38,031 nt of DNA, taken from assembly GCA_003665825.1 (NCBI GenBank), contig QPFY01000040.1:1-38031 (forward strand), given 5' to 3'. The notes under the pieces are model-generated. The model was not told the DNA's origin and searched no databases. It saw nothing but the letters and a program-made list of their open reading frames with translations. Origin of the DNA: Microbotryum silenes-acaulis. Taxonomy: Eukaryota; Basidiomycota; Microbotryomycetes; Microbotryales; Microbotryaceae. Of the stretch, positions 9,999-20,300 are shown in pieces. The first letter of the stretch is position 1, and every line of letters begins with the position of its first letter. The translations under genes and the position numbers were made by a program.

Positions 9999-11090
9999 TT
10001 CGCGCGCGCCAACACTCCTTTCCCTCTCCCCGCTCACTCACACCACTCACTCGCCCAGTTGACCCGACTCGGCTCTGATCCCACTACACCACAACGCTCT
10101 CCCCACATCACCCAATCGGCAAGATGCAGCTCGGCCACTCTCGACGGACGCTCGCAGTGTCCCTTCGTGCGGGCTGATGCGGGCACGGTGCGACGTCGCA
10201 CGACACGACTATCAACGACTCCAACATCGTCATCTTCAGCAAGATACGCTGAACAGGTTGATCTGAAAGGACGTGGTCACTTTCAGCAGCGTCCTAACTA
10301 CGTCGATGCACCGCTCGAGCGTCCTCGACCGGACACATGCTCGGTTAGCGCATCGCCTCGATCACCCCCGATCGCCCACAAGCTACTCGACCGATGAGTG
10401 TGGTGAGTACTTCACTCAGATACTTTCCAGCTCACACCCCATCCGCTCACCTCATGTTTGTCTTTGCTGCTCATCACACTAGTTCAGATCGCGCGTTGGC
10501 CGACTCGCTCGCATCCGAGCTTCGCACCGAACCGCTCTGTGACTTGTACGACCATACTCTGCGATCACAATGCCACGTCCTCATCAGTAACATCAACGTG
10601 ATTGTCCCCCCTTCCTGAGGCCTCGCATCGATGTACACATCACTCGACCCACATTGCCGCACTGTCGGCCTGTGAGGATCACCTCGCCCACCCCCACATC
10701 GTTCACCGTTCACTCGCGTCGTCAACGTCGACCGATCGCTCGAATGCAATCACTCGCTGTCACATCGGGTCTCTTCGACGAGTCTCACCGACGCGGCAAG
10801 CTCGGAGTTTGTCGGAACATCTGTTGCTCGACTCGGCGACCATTTGATCGATGCCCGTCCGAAGCTTCGCACCCATCATCGACCCTCGGTCCGATCGACC
10901 GATCAACCGACCGAACTGACAAACCTCTTCCGCCCGATCTCGCCCCCGCCCCGTCCGTGCTCATCCCATCACCACGACGTGCGAAGTAACAACTCGTTCG
11001 CCCCTCGCGATGGCTTCCTCGGCCGCCTCAACCGTCGACCTTCCACCGTACTCGTGCTCGATCGCCATAGACTCATTGTTATCAACTGAC
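9999..11090 (+). repeat. R1 repeat, 5' part (copy Z), head-to-tail with copy Y
   Basis: It starts with TTCGCGCGCGCCAAC directly after the 3' end of copy Y and matches 4259-5000 in order, including the GGACGTGGTCACTTTCAGCAG-like region (about 10270), the ATCCGCTCACCTCATG-like region and the TCACCTCGCCCACCCCCACA region (about 10680). Similarity fades after about 11000. This is the clearest head-to-tail junction between two R1 units in the window. Confidence 0.72.
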
Positions 11091-12100
11091 CTGACCTACT
11101 CATCATGAGCGCCGACCCCACGATCGCCTCGCCCCATTTTCGAATCCTATGGCAATTCACCTATCGATACGATTCACCTCACCCCATGTTGTTCTGTATC
11201 GCCGCACCCAGCTCGACACTATCCCGTGATCTTCACTTCCACACCGGCGGGTCAGCTCGATCAATCAGGACCCCAGTCTGGTATGCTCTCCTCTCCAACC
11301 CGGTCTCCATCGTCTTGAGTCCCTACAATACTGATGCTTTTCCAAACACTCATCTGTGTTTCACAGCATTGCCCCGTCATTTTTGGCGCGCTAGATCCGA
11401 CTCGCACGTCGCCCATCCTCAGCTTCGCACCGACTTGCTCAAACATCTCCTCCACCCCATGCCCCGAGCTTGTGATTCAATACTACGATCGCCAATACGA
11501 CTTCGCTCGACCCGAGTTCTGTCATTTTCTTGGGATCAGCTTGACTCTTCGGCGCTCTTTTTGGCTGGCTCCCCACTCGAGCCATTTCATCGAGCAGCTT
11601 CGTCTCGGCTCGAACCGTTCGGCACTCCGATGATCAGCTGGACTCGTCCATCTCTCAGGCAACTTGCTTCGGTTATACCGAAGCGACGATCGAGCACTAC
11701 TCGATGGACGATCAAGCACCAACTGACATGGGTCCGCCTCGATGTGCCTACCCTGCCCGAATCGCCACTCCAACTCGCTCGGTCAACTCGAGCTCTAACT
11801 CAACCATACTTCGAACATCGACAGCCCTTCCTTTCTGACAGCCGTCGCGACGGGACCACGTGCTCGACCACCGACGACGGGCTCAGACCGCCCACAGTGC
11901 ACAGTGAGCCATCCGATCGGAGCCCTCGCTTGCGACTTGCACTCTTTGCTGATGCGATCAAGATCTGTCGCGTCACTGCACAGTGTAGACCGTTGGTCAC
12001 GAACGACCCGGACTAGGAGCGCTCCTTCGAACGGAACTTCGCAGCAATGCTTACAAGCTCGCACGCCCAGCATTCGAGCCCGCAGATATCACGAAGGACA
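11091..12100. other. CTCGA-rich stretch with no supported gene
   Basis: An open frame of about 300 codons (11105-12016, plus) exists, but its protein is Ser/Arg/Pro-rich without any recognised domain. The high CG content with frequent CTCGA lowers the stop-codon density. It is probably the continuation of R1 or another decayed repeat. A short inverted match, TTCGGTTATACCGAA, lies at about 11669-11683. Confidence 0.4.
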
Positions 12101-12420
12101 AAGATAGGAGGGATGAGCCGGACGAAGGGGCCCGAGACGAGGGGCGAGGGACGAGGGACAAGTCGAGAGATGTTCTAGGGACTTCTCAAGAGAGACGAGG
12201 ACGAGGGACGAGTGCAAGGATGTGACCTTTGACGAAGATTCGAGTTGCAGAAAGGAAGGAGAGAAGTAAGCTACGGAGACGGGGAACTAGACCAGAGGAG
12301 TCGGGGACGAGGTGGCGAGCTTGAGGAGGCGAGGCACGAGGATCACGTAATAGTGTTGAGGCTGGGGATCACGTAATAGAGCTTGGTTGAGGATCACGTA
12401 AGAGTCGGGGGCGAGAGGGT
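12101..12420 (+). repeat. Purine-rich tract with a 25-bp-spaced triplicate motif
   Basis: The plus strand is dominated by GA-rich units such as GACGAGGG and GAGGAC, and it has no gene. At its right end GGATCACGTAATAG occurs at 12340 and 12366 and, as GGATCACGTAAGAG, at 12391, giving a period of 25-26 bp. The tract directly precedes the DIRS RNase H remnant. Confidence 0.65.
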
Positions 12421-12594
12421 TGTGAGTGTGTAGTCGGAGGAGAAGAGAGCAGTGCAGGTGCCGAAGCGGGGAGAGGAGGTCCGAGGCGCGGGAAGGCCGA
12501 AGTCACGCGGATGACGAAGGTGCTGAGAGGCCGAACTCGGAGTGGCGAACTTCCATTCGTGACAGCCACCGCCTCGACACTCGGTCTCTATCAC

Positions 12595-12964
12595 GAACGC
12601 GGAGGCGTGGGCGGTCGAGGCGCTGGCCGAGGCAGCGTTATGAATGTCTAAAGACGATAAACATTTCGTTCTCCAATGTGACAACACCGGGGTTGTGCTT
12701 GGATGGAGGAAAGGGCATTCGATGAATCCCTTGTTGAACTTGTCGCTTTCAAACCTGCGCAGCCTTGAGGAAACTCGAGGTGTGAAGTGGTCGATTGAAT
12801 ACGTTAACACGAAGGTGAATCCCGCGGACGTCGTGTCCCGGCAGCCAGACCGCCCGCGGCAGTACGAACCGTTCCCGTTGATGATTGCGCACCCACTGTC
12901 GAAGTTTCCGGCGGGGCGCGAGTTGCTGCGGGCGGCGGGAGAGCCCCTGTGGGCGATAGGCTGA
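12595..12964 (+). pseudogene. RNase H domain of a DIRS-like reverse transcriptase, 5'-truncated
   Basis: The frame reads EAWAVEALAEAAL, then a TGA stop, then FVLQCDNTGVVLGWRKG, LLNLSLSNLRSLEE, and IEYVNTKVNPADVVSRQP. The E-rich helix, the CDNtavv strand with its catalytic Asp and the NPAD-x-x-SR C-terminal signature are the hallmarks of RNase H in DIRS-type reverse transcriptases. The reverse transcriptase itself is missing upstream, where the purine-rich tract starts. The in-frame TGA at about 12640 and the truncation mark it as dead. It lies upstream of a tyrosine recombinase, the order expected for DIRS elements. Confidence 0.78.
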
Positions 12965-13071
12965 GATATCTGACTCCCTTCGTGGAAGGTGGAGCTTCGT
13001 TCGTACAGAGTTGCGTATCCCTGTGTCTGCGAGGTCGTGTACCTTTTGTTTGTTGGTGAGGTCGAACCCTC

Positions 13072-13638
13072 TTGCGTCCTGTTTTGTCAATGTCACGCTG
13101 TCATGACTCAGAGCCGCGCTCTTGTGCCTCGGTTGCGACTTTGCGGTTGTCCGGTACTGTCCCGTCTCCGCCGCGAGAGCGTGATTGCGGGCGCGTGCTT
13201 GGCACGTTCGGCCTCCCCCCACCCGCGTCGCACGCCGTCTCGAAAATACAGATGTCTTTCGAGGATTCACGAGCCGCGTGGAGGCTTCGTCAACGAGCCG
13301 TTCCGTACCCGACGATGCCGACGATGGCTGTGAGGGAGCGCGCCTTCAAGTCAGGAAGAGCGCTTACTGGTCGGGCCGACGTGTCGAGTTCGGCGCTGCG
13401 CGATGGAGCACCGGCTGCGGCGCCACCTCCGACTGTGAAACTGGATCGTAGCCCAGGGGCTTGTTTGGGATTCACGTCGACGTCAAATCCGAGATTGCCA
13501 ATGTTGCGCAGTTCCCATTCGGGGGACATCGTCGTTTACCTACCTGAGGCAGACGGGAACGAGATGGCCCCGATGGCTTCATCCACGAATTGCACGCCGG
13601 AGGAGCGGCTGTGCGCCGCGTTCGCCAAGACGTATTGA
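13072..13638 (+). pseudogene. DIRS-like ORF segment in frame with the downstream recombinase
   Basis: This open stretch of about 188 codons ends at TGA (13636-13638). The next codon continues in the same frame into the tyrosine recombinase, so one nonsense codon may have split a single ORF. The encoded sequence is Ala/Ser/Pro-rich with no recognised motif. Its end, PEERLCAAFAKTY, looks like linker or N-terminal recombinase sequence. It could also be a chance open frame in GC-rich DNA. Confidence 0.4.
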
Positions 13639-14709
13639 GGTATCAACCGAATCCTCGTTCTCACACCGACGACTCCGGTCCAACGTCCGCTCCATGCGTG
13701 TGCATTGGCTGCGACAGAGCACGCGGTGATGGTTGCGGCAGGGCGAACGGCGGAGTCGAACGAGATGTACGCGATGTGCATTCTACGATACCTCGAGTAC
13801 TGTGACGACAAGTTGGTCGACCGGAGGGATCGATTCCCCGCACATCCTGACATCGTCAGGCGATTTCTCACTCGAATCGCGTTGTCGGGAAATGGCGTCG
13901 GAGCCTATAGCGTCAGCCACTTTCGCCGATTCCGTACCGCCCTAGAATTTTGGAACACGACGCATGGGCTGCGTATGAACTACGATCCGAAGATGTGGAC
14001 GATGCAACTGGCTGCGGCTGCGGCCACAGCTCCAGCCCCCAAACCAGAGCGATTGGCGGCGACTTTGGACGACCTCAGGTGCCTGGCCGCGGGGATCAAT
14101 AAGTGCAGTCCGTTCGATACGGCCGTGTTTGCTGCAGCGTGTGCGGCGTTCTTCGCGATGGCGAGATTGGGCGAGTTTACGGCGGATTCGGCGGACGAAG
14201 AGTTCATAGCCGAACGGCATCTAGCGGTGGCCAATGCACGTTGGATCGATGCGACGAGCGAAGCTCCTCTCCGATACGAGTTGGACCTCCCGTTTGACAA
14301 GGTGCGTCGGCGCATCGGCCGCATGCTGGTAGTCTCGGCGCGAGACGGCGAGCCCTTCTGCCCGGTCGGAGGCATCAATAAACATTTCCGCCTAAACGAC
14401 CCTCCACCAGGGCGGTTGTTCTCATATCGGGCGCGCGAAGGAGGTCATCGACAACTGACCTCCTCGGCGTTCTCGCGACGAATCAAACACATTCTCGAGG
14501 CGAGCGGGAGGGCGGTTTTGAACAACCACTCCTTTAGGTCCGGTGGGGCCACGTTTTACCTTCGAGAAGGTGTACACACGGATCACATCCGAAACCTTGG
14601 CCGTTGGTCATCGAATGCCTTCGACAGGTATTGGCGGCAGCACAAGGAGATTGCGATCCAAGTGCTGAGCAAGGCTGGCAAGCTTGCACTCGATTCGGGT
14701 AGAGCCTGA
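13639..14709 (+). CDS. Tyrosine recombinase of a DIRS-like retroelement
   Basis: This is a site-specific recombinase that would integrate the circular DNA of a DIRS-type retrotransposon in place of a DDE integrase. From the first in-frame ATG (13729) it is about 326 aa. An N-terminal core-binding segment contains MYAMCILRYLEYCDD and VSHFRRFRTALEFW. The catalytic part shows the first Arg in FAMARLGEFTAD, the H-x-x-R box in NNHSFRSGGATFYL and the nucleophile Tyr in GRWSSNAFDRYWR. All the expected catalytic residues are visible. It follows an RNase H remnant, as in DIRS elements. The upstream in-frame TGA leaves its true start uncertain. Its last 104 codons are duplicated at 24634-24948. Confidence 0.8.
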   Translation, partial: GINRILVLTPTTPVQRPLHACALAATEHAVMVAAGRTAESNEMYAMCILRYLEYCDDKLVDRRDRFPAHPDIVRRFLTRIALSGNGVGAYSVSHFRRFRTALEFWNTTHGLRMNYDPKMWTMQLAAAAATAPAPKPERLAATLDDLRCLAAGINKCSPFDTAVFAAACAAFFAMARLGEFTADSADEEFIAERHLAVANARWIDATSEAPLRYELDLPFDKVRRRIGRMLVVSARDGEPFCPVGGINKHFRLNDPPPGRLFSYRAREGGHRQLTSSAFSRRIKHILEASGRAVLNNHSFRSGGATFYLREGVHTDHIRNLGRWSSNAFDRYWRQHKEIAIQVLSKAGKLALDSGRA

Positions 14710-14803
14710 ATGCGTTGTAACGTAGGCCTCTTTCGCTGCGTTTTGGTGGTTGTAAGTGTGGGGGGCGTGACCTATGGTACGCATCCGGCGCCAGGGCGCC
14801 TGT

Positions 14804-14877
14804 CCGAACCGGGGGTTCGGGAATTGGGGTGTACGCATCATCCCAGGGTCTCGTCCAGGAAGATTAATCATCTTCCT
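14804..14877 (+). other. DIRS 3' flank with two hairpins
   Basis: After the recombinase stop codon the sequence has CCGAACC-GGG-GGTTCGG (14804-14820) and AGGAAGAT-TAATC-ATCTTCCT (14857-14877). Both are perfect stems and both recur in block B. They may belong to the element's 3' terminus or to a 3'-end processing region. The role is inferred from position only. Confidence 0.5.
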
Positions 14878-14994
14878 CATCCCAACACAACCAAACACAC
14901 CGAAAGATACACAAGGAAGGTCGCAAGGTCGCAATTCCCTTCCCGCGCTCGAGAACCCCATTGGCATCCGATCGAGACATCGGAGGGGAAAAGC

Positions 14995-16785
14995 GCGGCC
15001 AGCGTCCTCCGACTGAGATCACAAAGCCAAACTGATACCGCAGCACACATGATCTAGGCCGATCTGGTCCTTTCGAACGGGTCACTGCTGCAAGCCATAT
15101 GCCTCGAATTCTGGCATATAAATTGTATCACTACGGTTGAGAGACTTAGAACACGATGACCACTGGGTTGAGGTCAATTTCCACTTCTGATCAGGAGTTG
15201 AAAAATCGCACAAGGACTCGGAGGTCCTCTCGATCGCGCAAACTCGGCTCCTTTTTTTTTTTCGCTGGTCAATCGGATAGTGATCCTCCGACGCTCCGCA
15301 ACGCACTGTCAAATTAAAAGATCTCTACGTTGGCGGAAGAATTGATGTTGTGCTTTGCAGTGTTAAAGCATACTTTCAGTCAGGATCGTCGGCCGGGTGA
15401 GGGATGCGGGTCGCACAGGTTCGACCAGGCTTAGCGTGAAAGCTGGAAACATTTCGGTGTCGAACCACGGCATGCGGCCCCAAGCAGCTCTCCTACACAC
15501 GCAAGTCAAGTGCTAGAGTCCGAAAGAGCCTATAGAAGAAGGCTAGGGATGCAACTACAAGGTTGAAGCCAACTCCGAATGGACCACGGCAGCATGCCAT
15601 CAGCTCGGTCGGCGTGACTCGGAGCGGCGAGGAGTACAATCGACCCGGTGACTCCGCAGAGATCACTGCAACGTGCTCAGGCATCCAGTTTTTGATTGCG
15701 TTCAGCAGTCAGTAGTCCAGTTCTCATGTTGGATTCAATACAAGAACATTCCGTTCAGGTTCCGCCCGGAAGCACCAAATCGGAGGCCGCAGGAAAACCC
15801 GGCAAGGATGGGTCAAGAAGATCAGATACGCACATATGAGCTCAAAGACCAAATGCTATTGCATCAAGGAGCACATACTGACATATGTATATTTAGGGAA
15901 AGAAGGGAAAGGAGGAACGTTGCTCGCAAAGAGTCTAGGTGGTCCTTCATTCTCAATCTCGAGGAGAGCGGACAGGGCGTGGGTGGCCCAGAAGAGTTCG
16001 GATGGTTGGAGAAGCCTCCTCACACAGATCATCGGCGAATGTCAAGTCTTGGGTGGCGAAGGCAGCAGCGGCAAAGATGAGAGCCTGCATGCTCATTGAC
16101 AAGCGATGATCGGTCGCACCAAGTTGGGTTGAGGTCCGGGTCGATGCAGAGGAGATCAAAGTCGAGCAGAGCAAGTCCCGCCGAAGAAGTCTGGATCCTC
16201 AATTGGAAGAGACGATGATCATTCATCCATGAGAGCGAGAAACGGTTTGGAGCGAGTCGGAGTCTAAAGAGTCGATCTAAGCGCAGGCCGGAATCTGAGA
16301 CCTGGTGGAGCAAATGAAAAGTCGCACATAAGCAAGAGTGCACATACTTGCAACACAGGGTATGGAGGAAGAGAAGGCCCTTAGGTTGAAGGCACGCACT
16401 GACCTTTCGGACGTGTGCTCGCTTAGCAAAATGCCAAACGAGTTTGTCGACACCAAGCGAGGTGAGTGCAAGAAGAAGCGGAAGCGAGAGGAGATGGAAC
16501 ACCGTGCGACGCTGAGCGCAGTCCACGACCAAATGACCAGGCTTGCTGCCGCGTGTATGATCGTGCAACTCGCATATGTGGGATGCTGATCGCACGTATG
16601 AAGCTGGTCGAGCGAATCGCCGAGATCGATTGAGAGTGCGAATGATCGTCACGGTCCAACGCCGAATGGTGTGGACTCGGAGAAGCCCGAGTCGTGAGTG
16701 TATGATCCAACGTGGGCACCGTAGGATCGAGTTCGAGTAAGATATGACGCAATGAGGTGGTGTTGTGTGGCAAATCTCGAGAGGT
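14995..16785 (-). repeat. R1 repeat, internal part, inverted (block A)
   Basis: Read on the minus strand this covers the R1 unit from the region matching 5240 of copy X, through the intron-like segment (16403-16302), to the region matching base 720 of copy W. It ends sharply at about 14995, where DIRS 3' flank begins. Against copy W (1-720) it forms a high-identity inverted repeat 14 kb apart. Open frames such as 16652-16029 are shared only because the DNA is duplicated, and no protein family is recognised. Confidence 0.78.
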
Positions 16786-17123
16786 CAGTGAGATCAAAGA
16801 CAAGATTTTGGTGCGGGGCTATGGGTTTCATTTCGTTGGTCCAAGGCCACGCATTTTGATACCTGGGACAGGAAAATATACCTGATCCATTTCCAAAAAC
16901 AACACCCCTAAGAGCAAAACATGAATGATGTAAGGGCCCTCCCAGATTACGACTTGGGCCAGAAACTCTGCACAGTCGAGCCGAATGAAGGCACCGCTGG
17001 CGCAGTCCTATTTCCAGCCTGGATTTATACTGGAACGGACGGAAAATGACCTTGGGTATCTATTGCAACAATCGGAACTAACAACGAGCAACTATATTTA
17101 AGCTCAGCGCAAAGGTGGTCACT

Positions 17124-19667
17124 TCAGAGCAAGGGAAGCAGCTGCTCAATGTCCGAGATGATGGACTCGTGCGACATCGGACCCCACAACTCCCCCAGTT
17201 GGGCTTCTTCCTCCGCCACCTCGAGACCAAGGAACCGGCTATCGAGGCCGCAATTGCGTCTCAAGATGTCAAGGAGTAGGCGGATGTTTGTCCATCGCTG
17301 TGCGCAACCTTCGAGTACAGATCTGTAAGTTTTGTTTATGCGAAGCTTTTCTTTGATCTCATAGACTTTGCGCGCAGATGGTTCGTTCCAGTCCCCCCAG
17401 ATGGTTTCACCCTTTGGCGTCATGACAAGCTCTTCATTGTTGCCCTGGTAAGGCTCGCGGAACGAAGATTCCATTATGACGTAAAAGAGCGACTCGATGT
17501 CGTGCCACCGTTCGTGGACGACACCGAGCGGCTGTTGTGGCTGGGCGAGGATCGAGCAGGCGAGGTAGGGCCAGGTGCCCTGTCAGACGTCGTATAGTCC
17601 AAAGGTTAGTGCTGGTCAGAAACTTCATTCGGAGAAACATACAGAGGGGAGGACGCACGGATCGTATTCTGTGGTGCAGCTCGGTGCAAGGTCGATCATG
17701 CGGGACGGCGAGGTGATAGTCGATAAGGACGCCGAAACCGTCGCGGTCGATGACGACATTGCCGTACGAAATATCCCGGTGAATATACCCCAGCCTGTAC
17801 AGGTTTCGGTGTCCTGCAGTGGCGTGGAAAGGGGCGTGTCGGCTAGGGAGCGCAAACGCAAGGCCGCCCAGTTGATCCCTGTGCTCACCTTTGACGACTC
17901 CAAGTACGGCCTGGGCGAGTTCCTTGGTCGAAGTCGCCGTGTTGAGGGGCCGATAACACTGTCGGTGGAAGACCACCTCGAGTGCCCGGGGCTCAATATC
18001 ATCGAAGCTTTCATCATCACCGAAGAAAGTTGGAAGCGTGCGGAAGTCGTCCCGGTAGATGCCGGCGCTAAGGCTTAAACCCTCGGTGTCGATACGCGAC
18101 GCAGCGTGCATCTTGCGACGTAGGGCAATCGCATCGTCGAGGCGGGATTGCTCGACCCATGCGACTGTCATAGCGTACTCGGTGGCAGAGGTAGGCAAGC
18201 TGATCGACGTGGGGTCGACAGGCGCGTGTCTTGCGGAAACGCGGAAAGCGGAGGTTGCACGACCCAGGCAGCTTCGGCGTCGGAAGAGGAGCTCCTGGAT
18301 CTCGAGATCTGAGATATCGCCAAGCTCGGACTCGAAGTCGTGGGCGCGGGGTGGGAGAAACTTGTCCGAGACGACAAAATTGCCGAAACCATCGTCGACC
18401 TCGTTCGTCGAGGCCAGCATCCCGAGCCCGTTGTCGTCGAGTTCGATGAGGTGTGACAGCACGCGCCGGAGCAGCACCGCGTCCTCACCGCACCTGCGGG
18501 CGCTCGTCGTGAACACCCCACACGCGTTGACGAGGTAGACTTGAAGTACGTCCCCGCAAAGGGTGACCCCGATCGCGTGGGCGCGGAGCGCGGTCGTGCA
18601 GATCATGTGTAGCCGCCTAAGCACTTGGTTACGCGCTTCTGCGCTCTTCGTGTCGCTCTCTTTCACCTCAATCGCCACTGCAATCTGCGAGTATGCGCGT
18701 TGAGGCGACGGGGGCGTGCCTTCCGTCGACTTTGGGTGCTCTGACTGCGCCCAAACGAACGGAAGATCGGGGGAAGCGGCCACCGCCGCATGCGTCAATA
18801 TGACGGCGTCGGGCGTCTTCTCCTGCTCCCCGCGATCGGGCGCCAGCTTAATGTGGCTACCCGAGTTGCCGCATCCGACCAGACGTCGATCACCAGTCTA
18901 CACCCGGGTGCATCAATGATCGGGACACAGTGGTCAGTCATACTCGTGCGGTCGAAGCCAAGCGATAGCATCGGGGCACTCACCACATCCTTGATCGCGT
19001 TAGCGATCTCTCTCATCGCAGCCTCCGTCCCCAATTGTCTGGTGGGCTGGGGGATCTTGGCCTCGTACTTCGAAGGCGTGGCAAGAAAGTACTTGTCCAT
19101 CGCCTTCGAGAGTCGAGGTTTGCCCATGTGGGCAAAGAGCTGTTGCTCCCTCGCTTCCGCCGTGGCCGACATCGACACAACGGGACTCGACTTCATCGGA
19201 CTCGAGCGTGGTAAAGCATCGACGAGGCCCGACATGCCTGACAGGCCTACGGCCTCGCTTGAGCGACCTGCTCGCCCTGGCCGAGTCTTGTCGTGGATGA
19301 TGGGCCCGCGTATCGGCGTTAATGGGGCGCGAGCCGACGAGCTGGGCAGGTGGGTCGGAAGCGATTGGGTGGCGGCTGGGGCGGGGGGCGCAAGAGCAGA
19401 CGTGCCAACCGACGGGCGTGGCGCGCGGTCTCTGGCGTTGACGCGCATCGATTCCGCTTGGGCGGGGGACGCGGCGTTGGGCATCTGCATCAGTCGCGCG
19501 CTTCTTCGGTTCTCGGGCCCCGACGACGCCTCGCCCGAGATAGAGTGGTCCGAGCGCCGGGCGGCCTGACTAGGCACTGCAATTACCGTCGGGTCCAGTC
19601 CATAGGTCAATAATGTTGGATCAACACTGAACAGCCAGACCACGCGGAACGAACAGTAGGAGGGCAT
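17124..19667 (-). CDS. FunK1-type fungal protein kinase (copy A)
   Basis: This is a member of the fungus-specific FunK1 kinase family, a eukaryotic-like Ser/Thr kinase fold expanded in mushroom-forming fungi. Proposed exons are 19667-18894, 18846-17889, 17813-17659 and 17579-17124, giving about 780 aa. Introns of 47, 75 and 79 nt all have GT-AG ends and keep the frame. Residues 1-250 are a Pro/Ser-rich tail. TPDAVILTH and AIEVK (about 320) belong to the FunK1 N-terminal region. GHRNLYRLGYIHRDIS (about 575-590, catalytic HRD Asp) and GVLIDYHLAV (DFG-equivalent) follow, then SGTWPYLACSIL and ERWHDIESLFYV in the C-lobe. The DFG motif is changed to IDY, as is common in FunK1. Splice sites are predicted. 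The last exon differs strongly from copy B although the rest is nearly identical. Confidence 0.82.
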
Positions 19668-20030
19668 TCTGACTCACTGTTGGTGCAGTCTGTTCAGACT
19701 CGAATGTCGATCCACTTGGAGCTCTGTGGTTCACAGACGGACGAAGAATGGTGGATGGGAAGCGCGAGGATGTACTGCAGTGGCTGGTCAAAGGAAGGGA
19801 TGCAGGTCGCCTTCCGCCATCGCAGTCCGTCGCGCTCTGTCGCGCTGCAGCCTGCAAACTGCAGCTCCTCTGCAGCTGGGCCGAATTCATTTCTAGGCGC
19901 GCGCGCGGTTTGGACCGGTTTAGGACCCAGAATCTCGTCGACGCGCCTTTGTGAACGTCGAGATTCTGGGACCCGAGCCATGTTTTTTAGGTGAGGCGGT
20001 TTTGCAAATCTCGACATTTTTTTTCCGTAG
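19668..20030 (-). promoter_or_regulatory. 5' flank of kinase A with an inverted repeat
   Basis: This is the upstream region of the minus-strand kinase. GGACCCAGAATCTCG (19920-19934) and CGAGATTCTGGGACC (about 19960-19974) form a 15-bp inverted repeat with one mismatch and a spacer of about 25 nt. Block B has a related but rearranged version near 30190-30255. No core promoter motif is clear, so a regulatory role is only inferred from position. Confidence 0.35.
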
Positions 20031-20201
20031 GTCGACACAATTAACGCACCGCGGGGCGGCGACGAGACCCTGAACCTCCAGTGCCCTCTATAAACTCACT
20101 CACAACTTTGGCCCGAGGATAGGCACTACCTCCTACTTAGCCGCAAGCGAATAACCACCGCACGCCAAGGCTAGAGACTCTAACGACAACTTAAATCCAC
20201 G

Positions 20202-20300
20202 GACAAAAATGCCCTCGAAAGATAGCGAAAGGACAAAACTGCCCTCGTTTCTTTTCGTGAGGATAGAAATGCCCTTCTCTAAAGGACCAATATGCCCTCG
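20202..20300 (+). repeat. Four GGACAAAANTGCCCTCG-like repeats
   Basis: Units at about 20203, 20232, 20263 and 20283 share GGA-(C/T)A-x-AA-x-TGCCCT(C/T). They are spaced about 20-31 bp apart and run into the left terminal inverted repeat of the Mutator-like remnant. Subterminal arrays of this type can bind transposase. No such array is seen at the right end. Confidence 0.55.

Larger units (their letters stand above)
14393..20020. repeat. Segmental duplication, block A
   Basis: The block is repeated in direct orientation at 24632-30275, with an offset of 10239 bp at the start and 10284 bp at the end. Most of it appears about 99% identical. It contains the recombinase 3' end, the DIRS 3' flank, an inverted R1 copy and a whole kinase gene with its 5' flank. 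Identity drops in two places: about 16980-17470 (the last kinase exon and its 3' flank) and the 5' flank beyond 19740. Confidence 0.9.

Noticed and set aside
11105..12016. Open frame of about 303 codons on the plus strand
   Set aside because: No domain, biased Ser/Arg/Pro content and a CTCGA-rich background that lowers stop frequency. It has no support as a gene.
1..15725. The pair 1-720 and 14995-15725 as terminal inverted repeats of one 15-kb element
   Set aside because: Both are pieces of the R1 family, which also occurs at 7010-9998 and 25272-27060. The left piece continues past the homology, so these are not element ends.
16029..16652. 207-codon minus-strand frame, repeated at 26304-26927
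   Set aside because: It is identical in both places only because the whole block is duplicated. The frame runs through the conserved intron-like segment and is broken in the diverged R1 copies.
17575..18538. 167- and 159-codon plus-strand frames opposite the kinase domain
   Set aside because: They are antisense to the HRD-containing exon. The long open frames follow from the codon composition of the kinase gene.
18795..19569. 259-codon plus-strand frame opposite the kinase 5' exon
   Set aside because: It is the antisense shadow of kinase exon 1, whose splice sites and family motifs support the minus strand.
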